53,341 bases of DNA from positions 256,057 through 309,397 of the forward strand of contig NW_003113965.1 in NCBI RefSeq assembly GCF_000003605.2, read 5' to 3'. The translations under genes were made by a program, and so were the position numbers. The notes below the pieces were generated by a model, which did no database searches, was not told the origin of the DNA, and worked only from the letters and a program-made list of their open reading frames with translations. Below, in pieces: positions 42,301 to 52,028 of this stretch (position 1 is its first letter; each line of letters begins with the position of its first letter). Source of the stretch: Saccoglossus kowalevskii. Lineage: Eukaryota; Hemichordata; Enteropneusta; Harrimaniidae.

Positions 42301-45300
42301 TTTGTTGTAATCCTGTATGTATTACCCATAGGTGCTATTTGTTGTAATCCTGTATGTATTACCCTTAGGTGCTATTTGTTGTAATCCTGTATGTATTATC
42401 CATACATGTAGGTGCTATTTGTTGTAATCCTGTATGTATTACCCATGGGTGCTATTTGTTGTAATCATGTATGTATTAACAATGGGTGCTATTTGTTGTA
42501 ATCCTGTAAGTATTACCCATAGGTGCTATTTGTTGTAATCCTGTATGTATTACCCATGGGTGCTATTTGTTGTAATCCTGTATGTATTAACAATGGGTGC
42601 TATTTGTTGTAATCCTGTAAGTATTACCCATAGGTGCTATTTGTTGTAATCCTGTATGTATTAACAATGGGTGCTATTTGTTGTAATCCTGCATGTATTA
42701 CCCATGGGTGCTATTTGTTGTAATCCTGTATGTATTAATCATGGGTGCTATTTTTTGTAATCCTGTATGTATTGCCCATGGGTGCTATTTGTTGTAATCC
42801 TGTATGTATTTCCCATAGGTGCTCTTTGTTGTAATCCTGTATGTATTTCCCATAGGTGCTATTTGTTGTAATCCTGTATGTATTACCCATAGGTGCTATT
42901 TGTTGTAATCCTGTATGTATTACCCATAGGTGCTATTTGTTGTAATCCTGTATGTATTACCCATAGGTGCTATTTGTTGTAATCCTGTATGTATTACCCA
43001 TAGGTGCTATTTGTTGTAATCCTGTATGTATTACCCATACATGTAGGTGCTATTTGTTGTAATCCTGTATGTATTGTATTACTCATAGGTGCCAGAATCA
43101 GAAAAGATACAAGACAGCAGTTATCATGAACGAGTGCGTGAAATGAAAAACAAGATGGAACTGATGTTCCGAGCAGCTCAACTAAATGAGGACAAAACAT
43201 CTATTCTGTTGTTTAATAATCCCCCTCCCGATTTCAACGACCTTGAAGGACAAGAAGGATTAATGAGATATCACCCATCATGGGTGCCTGACGAGGTAAG
43301 AATGGCATCTTTGTATGTTTGTTTGGTAAGAACATGTATATTTGTGTATTTGTTTGGTAACTATATACTCCTATCTTTTCACTACTAGGATGAAATATTA
43401 GAGGAAGACTACAAAAGGTGGTTGAAAAGAAAACCAATTGATTGGCCTACAATGGAGGGAGAGAAAGATCCACAAAGATTGGAAGTGATAACACCCAATG
43501 ATTCATGTCCAACTACAGCGAAGTGTGAAGTGACAGATGACGAGTCTGAAGACTCTGATGATTGGTTAATCAATATGATTGTCAATAAACCAGAAGAAGA
43601 AGTAAAGGAAGAGAAGCCGAAGATTAAACCACCACCTAAACTCGTCTTCCTCACAGAAGATATGTGCAAAGAGGAAGGAAAATTCTGGAAAAAGGGTAAA
43701 AAGAATGAAATACCGGAGCCACTACGACATGAAGAAAGTAAACCACCACCTACACAGATCAAATCTATGTCAGCAATGGCTAAGAGAAAAGCAAATAAGA
43801 CTGGACTATTAGAAGGTTGGTACCAGTCATGGATAATGTTGTAGCATACAAACTATTGTAACACATACCCTGGCTCTACTAAATGTTTTTGTCTAAAATA
43901 TGAGAAAACCAACTCTAAGCTGCATATAGTGTACATATTCATGCTTGACATCATCCATGTATCCATCACCTATTTTACAAATAAATGCAAGAAATCACAA
44001 CAAAAATGTATTTTCCTCAAAAACTGGTAGGGGTGTACTGCCAGAAAAATGAAACCCTTTTCAGACACTTTGTATGCCTTCTCAGTGTATGGTTCTTTTT
44101 TGACATGCAGGTTATGAAAAACATTAGCTTGAATTAAGCTTTATATTTCTAATTTTAGTACTGAATGTTGAAATTGTTCCTTTTGCTCAAAACAAAGTAA
44201 CTGTATATCAATTAAATTACATCCCAATCAATTCAATGGTTCTTTATATAAATGTGAAAATAAGATTTAATACATATGTGCCCATCCAGCCATCAACCTA
44301 CACACCCATCCATCAATCAACCTACACACCCACCCATCCATCCACCAATCTATTCATCAACCCACTTACCAATCCAAGACCCACCAACCAATCCAACACC
44401 CATCCATCCATCAACCCACCCACCAATCCAACACCCATCCATCCATCAACCCACTTACCAATCCAACACCCATTCATCTATCTATCCACCCACCAATCCA
44501 ACACCCATTCATCTATCCACCCACCCACCAATCCAACACCCTTCCATCCATCAACATACACATCCATCCATGAATCAACCCACCTGTTGTATCTTTGACT
44601 TTGCTATGGTTTCCTGTACTTTTATTCATTGAGTTAGGTTTACATAATCACATGTAATGACCATGACCTTATTAGCTAATCACATTACGCCATGTATGTT
44701 GTCATGAGCTGATCACCTGTTACGCAATATAAAAAGGGCACTTCACCGCTAACCTACAACCCGTAAAGTTGTGTGTGTGTTATTTTCTTTATTCTGATAC
44801 GTGAATTTTCACGTAATTAAGTTTACTTAGTAGCAACGAGCTACAAAACCACCCACCAATCTAACACCCATCCATCCATCTAGACACGATATCGTATTAT
44901 CTTCTGTTCTGTTTATGTGAGGAAACAATGTATCAATTTTTGACCACCATCATGAATACATAAAGTTCAATGAAGTCTGTTTAAGCCCTGAAATTTGACT
45001 AAACAATTTAACACTAACACTGGTAATTTTACATCCAATCTCAGATTGATGTGCAAATCATAATGCAGTTTTAGGCTCTAAGAATTGTAACTGTTTGTAT
45101 CAGGTGATTTTAAAAATCTATGTACCTATATGTAGGTAGTTAACATTTTAGGAAAGTCATTAAAAATTAGTAATAAAAAAAAAACACTTAGCAATTAAAA
45201 CTATTATTTCGTGTTATATTCGTAGATTAAATTTCATTTTCTAAGCTTTCTTGATAGCATGAAAACAGTGTATACTAATTAGAGGCGTTTTATTCACCAG

Positions 45301-45506
45301 GTAATTCATCAACTATCAGAAGATCCAATACAGCTCCTCCTAAAGCTGACTTTGCTGGCTCTAGTGATGAAAAGAAGACATCATGGCAGCCACTTACATT
45401 GAATGCTCTCACAGAATATAAACCATCCTTTGAGACATCTGGTCAAGGATCATTCAGACATGGACAGGATGTATTATGGAAACCAATATTGTCAACAAAG
45501 TCTTAG
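39295..45506 (+). CDS. Unrecognised charged protein, 3' part of gene (six solid exons plus candidate microexon)
   Basis: Exons 39682-39754, 39874-40263, 40983-41158, 43089-43295, 43389-43815 and 45301-45506 join in one frame with GT-AG borders, giving 492 residues to a TAG stop. A candidate 24-nt microexon at 39295-39318 precedes them in phase. The N-terminal ~70 residues are basic and probably helical (AKEAQRRKKHTKEAELVAKC). Then come a Ser/Thr-rich linker, a conserved-looking block (ASTLWSILRGQSRVKLVQAD, YGAFVRECLTRHKTVAKRSF), a segment WVPDEDEILEEDYKRWLKRK, an acidic patch DDESEDSDDW and a Lys/Pro-rich tail. No signal peptide or membrane segment is seen. I do not recognise the family; the balanced composition and long exons argue for a real gene. 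The 5' end is not found in the window. Confidence 0.85.
39682..39754 (+). CDS. Second gene exon: basic helical segment
   Basis: It encodes AKEAQRRKKHTKEAELVAKC then RQSL. The acceptor is TTTTTTTACAG and the donor G|GTATGT, ending in phase 1; the split codon becomes Glu with the next exon (SLELDKEK). Confidence 0.85.
39874..40263 (+). CDS. Second gene exon: charged and Ser-rich region
   Basis: It encodes LDKEKITNRRAHLHALHHKK, a Ser/Arg/Thr-rich stretch (RISNRPLSVIQSRGG), an acidic part (DTFASYISEVDGMEG) and IEPIKKKKIRVNPALRRQG. The 390-bp length and absence of stops support coding. An ATG at 39861 lies before the acceptor CTACAG and is not the start. Donor G|GTAAGTG. Confidence 0.9.
40983..41158 (+). 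CDS. Second gene exon: compact block with TLWSILRG
   Basis: It encodes GRAGASTLWSILRGQSRVKL, then VQADQRIPSELKDAYGAFVR and ECLTRHKTVAKRSFYSETE. The mix of hydrophobic and charged residues suggests a folded domain. The split codon with the previous exon gives Gly. The donor is GAG|GTAAAT. Confidence 0.9.
41261..41960 (+). mobile_element. Tandem-repeat element ending in a hairpin
   Basis: Diverged units of roughly 150 bp repeat three to four times, each with a GGCTGTCAATCAGCCATC-like start, GTCATGGACATGTATCCCAA, ATGTATGTGCCAAATTTGAA and ACAGAGCATGTCCAAGATAC. The right end (41926-41960) is a hairpin with arms AGTCCCCGTTTTCGGAC and GTCCGAACAGGGACT. No coding capacity. A diverged relative may occupy about 49925-50290. 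The plan (tandem core, terminal hairpin) resembles the composite repeat family but the sequence is unrelated. Confidence 0.65.
42071..43088 (+). repeat. 37-bp minisatellite, about 27 copies, ending at a 3' splice site
   Basis: The unit TAGGTGCTATTTGTTGTAAT plus CCTGTATGTATTACCCA repeats nearly without interruption; variants include ATTCATAGG, ACCATGGG and AACAATGGG before GTGC. The last unit runs straight into the acceptor CATAG|GTGCCAGAA of the exon at 43089. Its 37-bp period is not a multiple of three, and one frame in each three-unit cycle has a stop, so it is not coding. Confidence 0.97.
43089..43295 (+). CDS. Second gene exon following the minisatellite
   Basis: It encodes VPESEKIQDSSYHERVREMK, then NKMELMFRAAQLNEDKTSIL and LFNNPPPDFNDLEGQEGLMR, ending YHPSWVPDE. 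It has 69 codons, phase 0 at both ends. Its first bases GTGC are also the start of the repeat unit, so its exact 5' border rests on frame and phase. Confidence 0.88.
43389..43815 (+). CDS. Second gene exon: acidic patch and Lys/Pro-rich region
   Basis: It encodes DEILEEDYKRWLKRKPIDWP, the acidic VTDDESEDSDDWLINMIVNK, the low-complexity EEEVKEEKPKIKPPPKLVF and AMAKRKANKTGLLE. It ends in phase 1 at G|GTTGGT, a weaker donor than the others; the frame reads on to a TAG at 43842-43844, so a short read-through end is possible. Confidence 0.9.
44276..44584 (+). repeat. CCAT/CCAA-type compound microsatellite, left part
   Basis: Runs of CCATCCATCAACCCACC and CCAATCCAACACCCATC fill this stretch. The open frames across it encode only Pro, Thr, His, Ser, Asn and Ile and are artefacts. 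A short continuation lies at 44849-44885. Confidence 0.95.
44585..44848 (+). mobile_element. Candidate solo LTR inserted in the microsatellite
   Basis: A 264-bp non-repetitive block starting TGTTGTATC interrupts the microsatellite. It contains TATAAAAAGGGCACTTCACC from 44728, a convincing core promoter, and a T-rich stretch after it. CCACC stands on both sides (44580-44584 and 44849-44853), a possible 5-bp target duplication, but in CCA-rich DNA this can be chance. The right end TACAAAA lacks the usual CA, so the LTR assignment is tentative. Confidence 0.45.
45301..45506 (+). CDS. Second gene last exon with TAG stop
   Basis: It encodes NSSTIRRSNTAPPKADFAGS, then SDEKKTSWQPLTLNALTEYK, PSFETSGQGSFRHGQDVLWK and PILSTKS, stop at 45504-45506. 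The acceptor TTATTCACCAG is good and the split codon gives Gly. The final codons lie inside an exact 20-bp direct repeat that recurs at 45941-45960. Confidence 0.9.
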
Positions 45507-45960
45507 GTGGAAAAAATGTACCATACTTGTCTGACTTAACGCCCAGGGTACTCAGCTCCAAAAATCATGTGTTTTAGGGGATGGGTGCTTAGCTAAGCAC
45601 GCCTCTCAAAAAGTATGCAAATAACAATTTTAGTGCACCATGTGCCAGACTGAGGGTAAATATTATGTCTCGTTGGGGAAAATACAATTGCGAAATTAGT
45701 TGATTTCTATAACACTTTTACAATGAAGAAACAGAAGTGGTCATAAAAAATATGCACATTTCATTACAATAATTACTTACCACTAGAATGTATAATGTTA
45801 AAATTATTAGGGTCTGTGGGAACACCGTCAAAGTCAAAATTTGTATCATTATCTTGACTGTTGAATGTGAAATGTCCCAGAAGTGAGGGTGGGCACTTCG
45901 TCGAACATGGGTGCCAAGTTGGACGAGTGTGGTATGATGTAAACCAATATTGTCAACAAA
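45480..45960 (+). mobile_element. Insertion-like segment bounded by a 20-bp direct repeat
   Basis: AAACCAATATTGTCAACAAA occurs at 45480-45499 (inside the coding end) and at 45941-45960. The 441 bp between include a 16-bp perfect palindrome GTGCTTAGCTAAGCAC (45587-45602). A target-site duplication from a mobile element is the simplest reading; no poly(A) tail or clear inverted ends are visible, so a local duplication is also possible. Confidence 0.55.
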
Positions 45961-48900
45961 ATATTTAATGTAGTACTATGAACTGTTTAATTTTCACTTC
46001 TAGTAATTATCGTGATTAGGTGATTTAATGGCATGCATGAAAACTAAAATTTTACAAAAATTGATGACATTCTATGTCATAGAACCCCAAGAAAGTTGTG
46101 CCACTATAAAACTTCACAATGTTCACTGACTTGTGAAAATTTGTGTATAGTGAAATTGAAGCAATTTACAGTCCAAAAACAAATTATCTTCAATTAATTG
46201 GCTTTACATGAAACAAGCCTTGACTTACACAAATGTTTATTGGCACAAACAGTACATGTTACCTCTATTCTCACTGAAGAACTAGAAACTGGACAATCTA
46301 TAAAAAACTTTTTAATTTTTGTGCATTTTGTATTTACATATTTTATTTTTTTTGAAATTAAGTCACTTCGCAATGCCAAATTTGGTGAAATACTAAATGA
46401 ACAAACTAGTTCACATAAATATCCTTTTATTTTCCTCCTGTGAAATTTGAAATAAATTGTTGCATGTGTTTTTGTTACAAAGTTCTGACACATTAAGATT
46501 GTTATCCACACAATGCATGCTGAATTACCATATCACAAATATTAACTCTATTTTATTGTAATTAAGTTTGTCAAATAATATTTTTACATACTTTTTTTTA
46601 AATTTGTGAATGTATATATAAAGATAACACTTGGTGCTATATATGTAACTCTGTGATTGAATTTTTTCCTTTTTTAAAATATTGATAGATGACATGGTGA
46701 AATTGATGTCAGTCTTAATAAACCCATCTTATCAACCAATCACAGCTTCTCATTTTGTTATGTGACATGTGATTCGATCACTGTACATTTCATATTATTT
46801 AGTGGGGTTTACCAGTTACAACAGCACATAATGAAAGATGGTTCCAAATAGAAAACATCAGTTTGATTGTGAATACATACACAAATAGAAATGTAATTTA
46901 GAACTACCATTGAGAAGATGCATGTACATTTGATCCAAGCCTGCATTTATTTGTTGATCAGTTCATTAACCTGTAATTCAATCCAATACAGATTGGACAT
47001 TAACTATATTGTCTCCATGTTCACTACAAATTAAATAGAAATATTTTTCTAATCAGTGATATTTATTTACATTGATTTATTATCATGAGCTGTGCATCCA
47101 TCCAGTATAATTTATGACACATATTGTCTATGGAATGTGCTTACAACATTGAATGAAGTAAAGGAAATAAAAGTGCCATGACAGCATTACTTTTCATGCA
47201 TATTTTCTCATATTGAATTTTATCAAAATATCAAGCACTGATTTACAGTGATTGTGAAGCTTTGAGATAACATTTAACATGCATATTGCAAGCTGTCAAC
47301 ATTGATTGCCTTGTCAAGTATCTTATTAATTCCCACACTGAGGGGGTGGCCTTTGTGCTTACTCCATACTAGAATTGCTTGATTAAAATGCAAATAACCA
47401 TGGCAAAAAAAGGAAGAAAAACATTCCATCAATGGTTGCCATGACAACAGTCATGTAATGGATATGCTTTTTAATATGAAAATAAAAAAAATAGTGTCCT
47501 TTGCAATATGGGTGACGTGATTATAGTTGATGCGTGTGTGAAGTGTTCTATTAAACAGTCGCATATAGGTCACTCAATATTAATTTAGCATTTTTTTTTG
47601 CTCATCTTTTAATTTTTTTTTTGGCCATTGAGAATATTGACAATTGTTGCACTTTATTTATCTTTTAAAACTGCAGACTCGTTTGGTTGTAGCTGAACTA
47701 AAAATAATTAAAATATTTCATAAGATTTCTTGGACTTTTACAGCGAATCTTTTTTGAAAAATTGTGATTTTTGAGCAATTCATCATTTAGGTTTGGAAGT
47801 GTATGGTGAAACAAATAGGTAGGTATGAATTGGCACTTATAATTTATTTTTTTTGAAATATTTTAATATGGAAATAGTTTCAAACATTTTTACTAGGTCA
47901 AAAAAATAACACTTATTCTAATAAATGCGTTTGCCCGGTTTAACCTGATTGACAATAGTAAACAGTGCAGATTGTTTGTTTTTTTGGATAACTCTATTTA
48001 CATTGGGTTAGCATCCAACTATAAAATATGCGATAATTTACATAATCTTTAAATTAAAACTTGTTCTATCTGTGCATTACAAATACATGCAAGCCAACAA
48101 TTGCATTCAAAGTAAACTGGATTGAGACTTATTTTGACCATACACTCAACATTGGTATGGGTAGTTTATTCACTGCCATCGGTAAATCTGTTGTATAGAT
48201 TTCACTTTTCGAACTATAGTTGGCGCTGTTAACTTTGTACTCCATCACATGGAAGTGGGCAATGCACGAAAAGGTATGTACCAAGATTACTAGGACTTTT
48301 TTTAGTCAAAATTATGTATTGTAAATAGTTTCTATCAATTTCTTTACGTTAGCATAGATGACAGGACTATTCATATTCAATAGACATTCATACTTAACCC
48401 AAATTGGGTATCCAGATATAACCCCCGCAAATACAAGAGAAAAAAAACATGCTAAAAAAATTCCTGGCAAAAAAGTAATGACGAAACAAATATTGATAAT
48501 ATCAAAGCCACGTTTATTTGATTTCTCCACACATATTAACAAGTGGTTCAATTAGTGTTGAATAATCTAAACTTTTTTCACATAAAGACGACAACCTCAG
48601 AATTGAAAGTCGTTTAATTTCATGCATTTGACTGATCCAACAAAATATTCACTTTCATGGTAATTCGTACTTCTGTAGTTTGAGAAACTTGCCAGCGAGG
48701 GCGCTACTACACTGAGAGAATAGTGTGCAACATTGAGCATCCGTGAACATGGCATAATATATTCCTTGGCACCAATTAAAATATCCTCAGATAGGGAAGA
48801 GATGCTAATGTATTCAAAGCAAGAGTGAAACCACCTTACACGAGTCACTGCAAAGCTTTGAAAACCAAAAAGTCCTAAGAAATATAAAGTCGACTGAAAC

Positions 48901-49568
48901 ATTCAAATTTAAAAAAAAAAATCATGCAATATCTATCCACTTGGAAACCATTTGATCCATACAAATTTTTCAGAAAAACTGTTCTACACAAATGCAGCAC
49001 AAAGACATTGCTTCTCAACAACAAAAGCATCTTGCATAAATGCTTCCTCTTTGTAATGAGTTCTTGATACGTCAATGTAGAACTTTTTGCTGGTACATAG
49101 TTTACATTTTACAAAAGTAGTATTGGCTAAAATGGCATTAAGATCTAACAAGCTAAGAGAGATTGTAACACGCATGACTGGCAGAATTGCCAGATCTTGT
49201 GACACCAACTCGCAAGGTGAATCACTCAGTAACGAGATTCAGAGATCAGTAGAAGGCAGAGAGTAGACTTCTCTACTGCCCCTCCCATGTGAAACAATGG
49301 CAGTATTGTCAGTAACAAGACAAAGTATAAACTAAATTCACACAAATAATGATTGCAAATTATGACAGTAAAGCAGATCAAAAATTGCAAAATTTGAGAA
49401 GAAGGTTTATGTACATTTTCAAGAAAAGAAAATTCAATATCTCAGCAAAGAGACTGGCATAGTCTATCCACGCTCTGTGCCTCCCACTAATCACTTTGCA
49501 GATCTCCTTTCTTTTTTTTTTTTCAGTGTTTTACAGTAATAAATAAATGTATAGCAGAGTATGGTGTT
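45961..49568. other. Convergent 3' region between the second gene and the Arf gene
   Basis: No exon is supported on either strand. It probably holds the 3' UTR of the plus-strand gene on the left and of the minus-strand Arf gene on the right. A CTCF-like sequence CCAGCGAGGGCGCTA is at 48692-48706. The rest is AT-rich without recognisable features. Confidence 0.55.
46717..46722 (+). terminator. Possible poly(A) signal of the second gene
   Basis: AATAAA in GTCTTAATAAACCCATC, about 1.2 kb after the stop; another AATAAA lies at 46451-46456. Neither can be chosen from sequence alone. Confidence 0.2.
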
Positions 49569-49652
49569 TTACTGTGAAAGTTCATTGGAAAGCCAGTCCA
49601 ATCCTTCGTACAGACCTTGACCTTGTGTTGCACAAGCACTCTGTATATACCA
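49569..49652 (-). CDS. Arf: Arf last exon with stop codon
   Basis: The minus strand reads TTTTCTTTTCAG|TGGTATATACAG and encodes [20 protein letters not shown] then LSNELSQ, with TAA at 49571-49569. It contains the G5 loop CAT. Confidence 0.95.
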   Translation of the reverse strand, partial: WYIQSACATQGQGLYEGLDWLSNELSQ

Positions 49653-50876
49653 CTGAAAAGAAAATCAAACTTAATTAAACCCAACTTAAAAAAGACAATT
49701 ACACTAACATTACTACTTGATAAAATTTCTTGCATTGCATTAGTTGAACCATATAAAACTAGGTTATTGTATTATCAAATAACTAATCAACTGTAATAAT
49801 TCAAACACTCAAACAAATATAAATTTCATTTCATTTTTTCTGATAATGTATCACGAAAACTAATTATTATTTATTCATGGTGCAATGAATGAAAGGATTG
49901 TATTATTCAATGCAAGTGTAAAACTAATATGGCCTTGGATACTAGTTTGTGACATGCTTCAAGACCCCATAATGTCCAATGTATGTACCAAGTTTTAACA
50001 AAATCTGTCCACACATGACAGATCCAGTTCCGGAAAGACAGAAATGCTTCATTTTTAGTACAAAAATGACCGCCATTCAACAATCTTGAAATGAATCATG
50101 AAATGAATTAGCTTGCACATGTCTCCCAAGATATGTAATGTATTTATGAAGTTTAAATGTGATTGGACCAGGAATGCCCAAGATGCAGCGGCTCAGATGC
50201 AGACACATGGAGGTCAAAACAACTTGTTTTTGAACTGCGTCCAAACTGCGATTATAAATATGGCTAGTTATGGCTAATTTTTTCTATTCAAGCGTTTTCA
50301 GATTGAATGATGTTTAGACCTCAATTATAACATAATAGTACATGTAAATATATCAATCTACTATTTTTACACCTCAGAATGATTGACAGACAAAAGCTGA
50401 TGTGGTGGAAAAGTGGTGGAATCACAATAGATCAATGGTGGGGAAGTGCAATTGTTCCTGGTTGTTACAAATTGTGATCAGAGGACCATATCAACTCTTT
50501 GAACACCAAACATTTGGTGCAACATTTTTTAAATTGCGCATGTTTTGATAATTTTAAACCAAGTGAAAACAATTGGCTACAGGTCACTATGGCTGCATGT
50601 TTTGATAATTTTAAACCAAGTGAAAACAATTGGCTACAGGTCACTATGGCTGCGCGTTTTGATCAAAAATCGCAAAAAAGGTGACAAAAGTGGTGTTGAA
50701 AGAATTAACATACTTTTCAGTTAATAAGATGTATTGATTCACTGCTTTACCTTTTTGTTCCTAAGTTCATTGAGACCCAATTTTTCTGTAACTTCTGATA
50801 CTGGCATTGCATTAGGTAAATCCTGTTTGTTGGCAAATACTAGTAAGACTGAATCTCGAAGTTCGTCCTCTTGAAG
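49569..50876 (-). CDS. Arf: ARF family small GTPase (class II, ARF4/5-like), C-terminal two exons
   Basis: ARF GTPases recruit coats and lipid enzymes to Golgi and endosomal membranes. Two minus-strand exons, 50876-50751 and 49652-49569, join in phase 0 to give the last 69 residues: [42 protein letters not shown], then [27 protein letters not shown] and stop. NKQD is the guanine-specificity motif (G4) and CAT the G5 loop. ATQG and WLSNELS fit ARF4/5 better than ARF1-3. The full family length is about 180 residues; the P-loop, switch regions and N-terminal myristoylation site lie upstream beyond the right edge. Nothing suggests a pseudogene. Confidence 0.95.
49925..50290 (+). repeat. Diverged tandem-type repeat in the last Arf intron
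   Basis: Phrases such as CCAATGTATGTACCAAGTTT, ATGACCGCCATTCAACAATC and GCACATGTCTCCCAAGATAT follow the order seen in the element at 41261-41960, strongly diverged. The terminal hairpin is not clear. Confidence 0.4.
50538..50651 (+). repeat. 57-bp perfect tandem duplication
   Basis: The segment 50538-50594 (GCATGTTTTGATAATTTTAA to CACTATGGCT) is repeated exactly at 50595-50651. It lies in the last Arf intron. Because 57 is a multiple of three, a short plus-strand open frame runs through both units, but there is no sign that it is a gene. Confidence 0.9.
50751..50876 (-). CDS. Arf: Arf penultimate exon with NKQD motif
   Basis: The minus strand reads TATTTATTTCTCAG|CTTCAAGAG and ends AAAAAG|GTAAAGC. 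Its 42 codons encode [20 protein letters not shown] then [20 protein letters not shown] and KK. Confidence 0.95.
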
Positions 50877-52028
50877 CTGAGAAATAAATACAAATTGTAG
50901 ACAAGTATTTTAAAAACAAGACGTTTAAGGATGAGAGGCATGTTTGTTTTAAACCTATATTTCTCATTACATTGTAACTCCTACCATTATAGCCCAACTA
51001 TAATATACATGACAGGGGATGCAAAATATCAAGAATAGTGCATTTAGTATTTTAATTCAGCCATCAGACGAGAGTGAAAACATTTTTTTATTTTGTTGGT
51101 AAATAAAAGTATAGAACAAGTTTCAAATAAAAATAAACAAGATCACATTGGTTTACGGAGCAAACATTTACAGTAGTGTAAATTGGTCACAGGCAAATGA
51201 CATACTTGATTTTGAGCTGTTAAAAATGATTACGACATTTATTAAAATATGCATGTAAAAAGTGTATTTCATTGCATAAAAATCAAGATTGGTACAGTAG
51301 TTTGGTTCCTGCTTTTATGAGAAAACTCGCATTAATTTCAGAGTGCATGGTGGGTGAACGTATGAAACATGGCTCGTATTTTTTCTATTCTGTTATTCAC
51401 TCAGAATGAACCCCAATGCTTCAATATTGAAGTAATCCATATTTCTTTTGAGGAGTAGTTTTCAAAACGCCAAAAATTTGATCGTCAAGTCGTGAAACCT
51501 AGGCATAGAACATAGTTTTACTTTTCCGAATAATCGTGTTCATTGAGACTAGCGTGAATGGAGTGTGAACAAGCAAAATATTGTTCAACAAGACTTGTTT
51601 GCGAATACTTCCTCCACTCTCAGTTTACCTTTCGAAAATTCTAAATCCGCAGCTTTTTTTGTCAAAGTCAGTGTTAACAGATCACATTTTAACATCACAG
51701 TAATTCACTTCCACATTGCGTTGAAAAAATTACTTCGTACTTCGTCTGTACGACACAGCATTTTGATTGGTTAACGAAAGACTTTTTAGGTCAAAGAAAG
51801 TTTGATAATCTTGCCTTCAACTGTTTTTCCACAGACCCTAACCCATTTTTGCACCGTAAAATCGGACGGTATTTAAACTGTATTGTAATAAAATGTGTGT
51901 ATTTTTATGAACATGTTAACTTTGTTTCTTCATTGTAAAAAGTGTCATGGTAATCAATGACGACCGATCATTTCTCCTTTTCCCCCTCAAAAAAAGTAAT
52001 AGATCACCAAGACCGGTGCTGTGAATTA
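50877..52028 (-). other. Arf intron sequence to the right edge region
   Basis: No further Arf exon (P-loop GLDAAGKTT, switch II DVGGQ) is seen here on the minus strand. The stretch is AT-rich; the open frames are short and without features. The upstream Arf exons must lie beyond 53341. Confidence 0.6.

Noticed and set aside
42071-43088. The 37-bp array as a CRISPR-like array
   Set aside because: There are no unique spacers between units; the repeats are head to tail in an intron of an animal gene.
43234-43762. Minus-strand open frames over 43.2-43.8 kb
   Set aside because: They are antisense to the exons at 43089-43295 and 43389-43815, whose plus-strand frames join properly.
44236-44632. 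Two overlapping open frames rich in His, Pro, Ser and Thr
   Set aside because: They are translations of the CCAT/CCAA microsatellite, open in several frames at once, with no other protein features.
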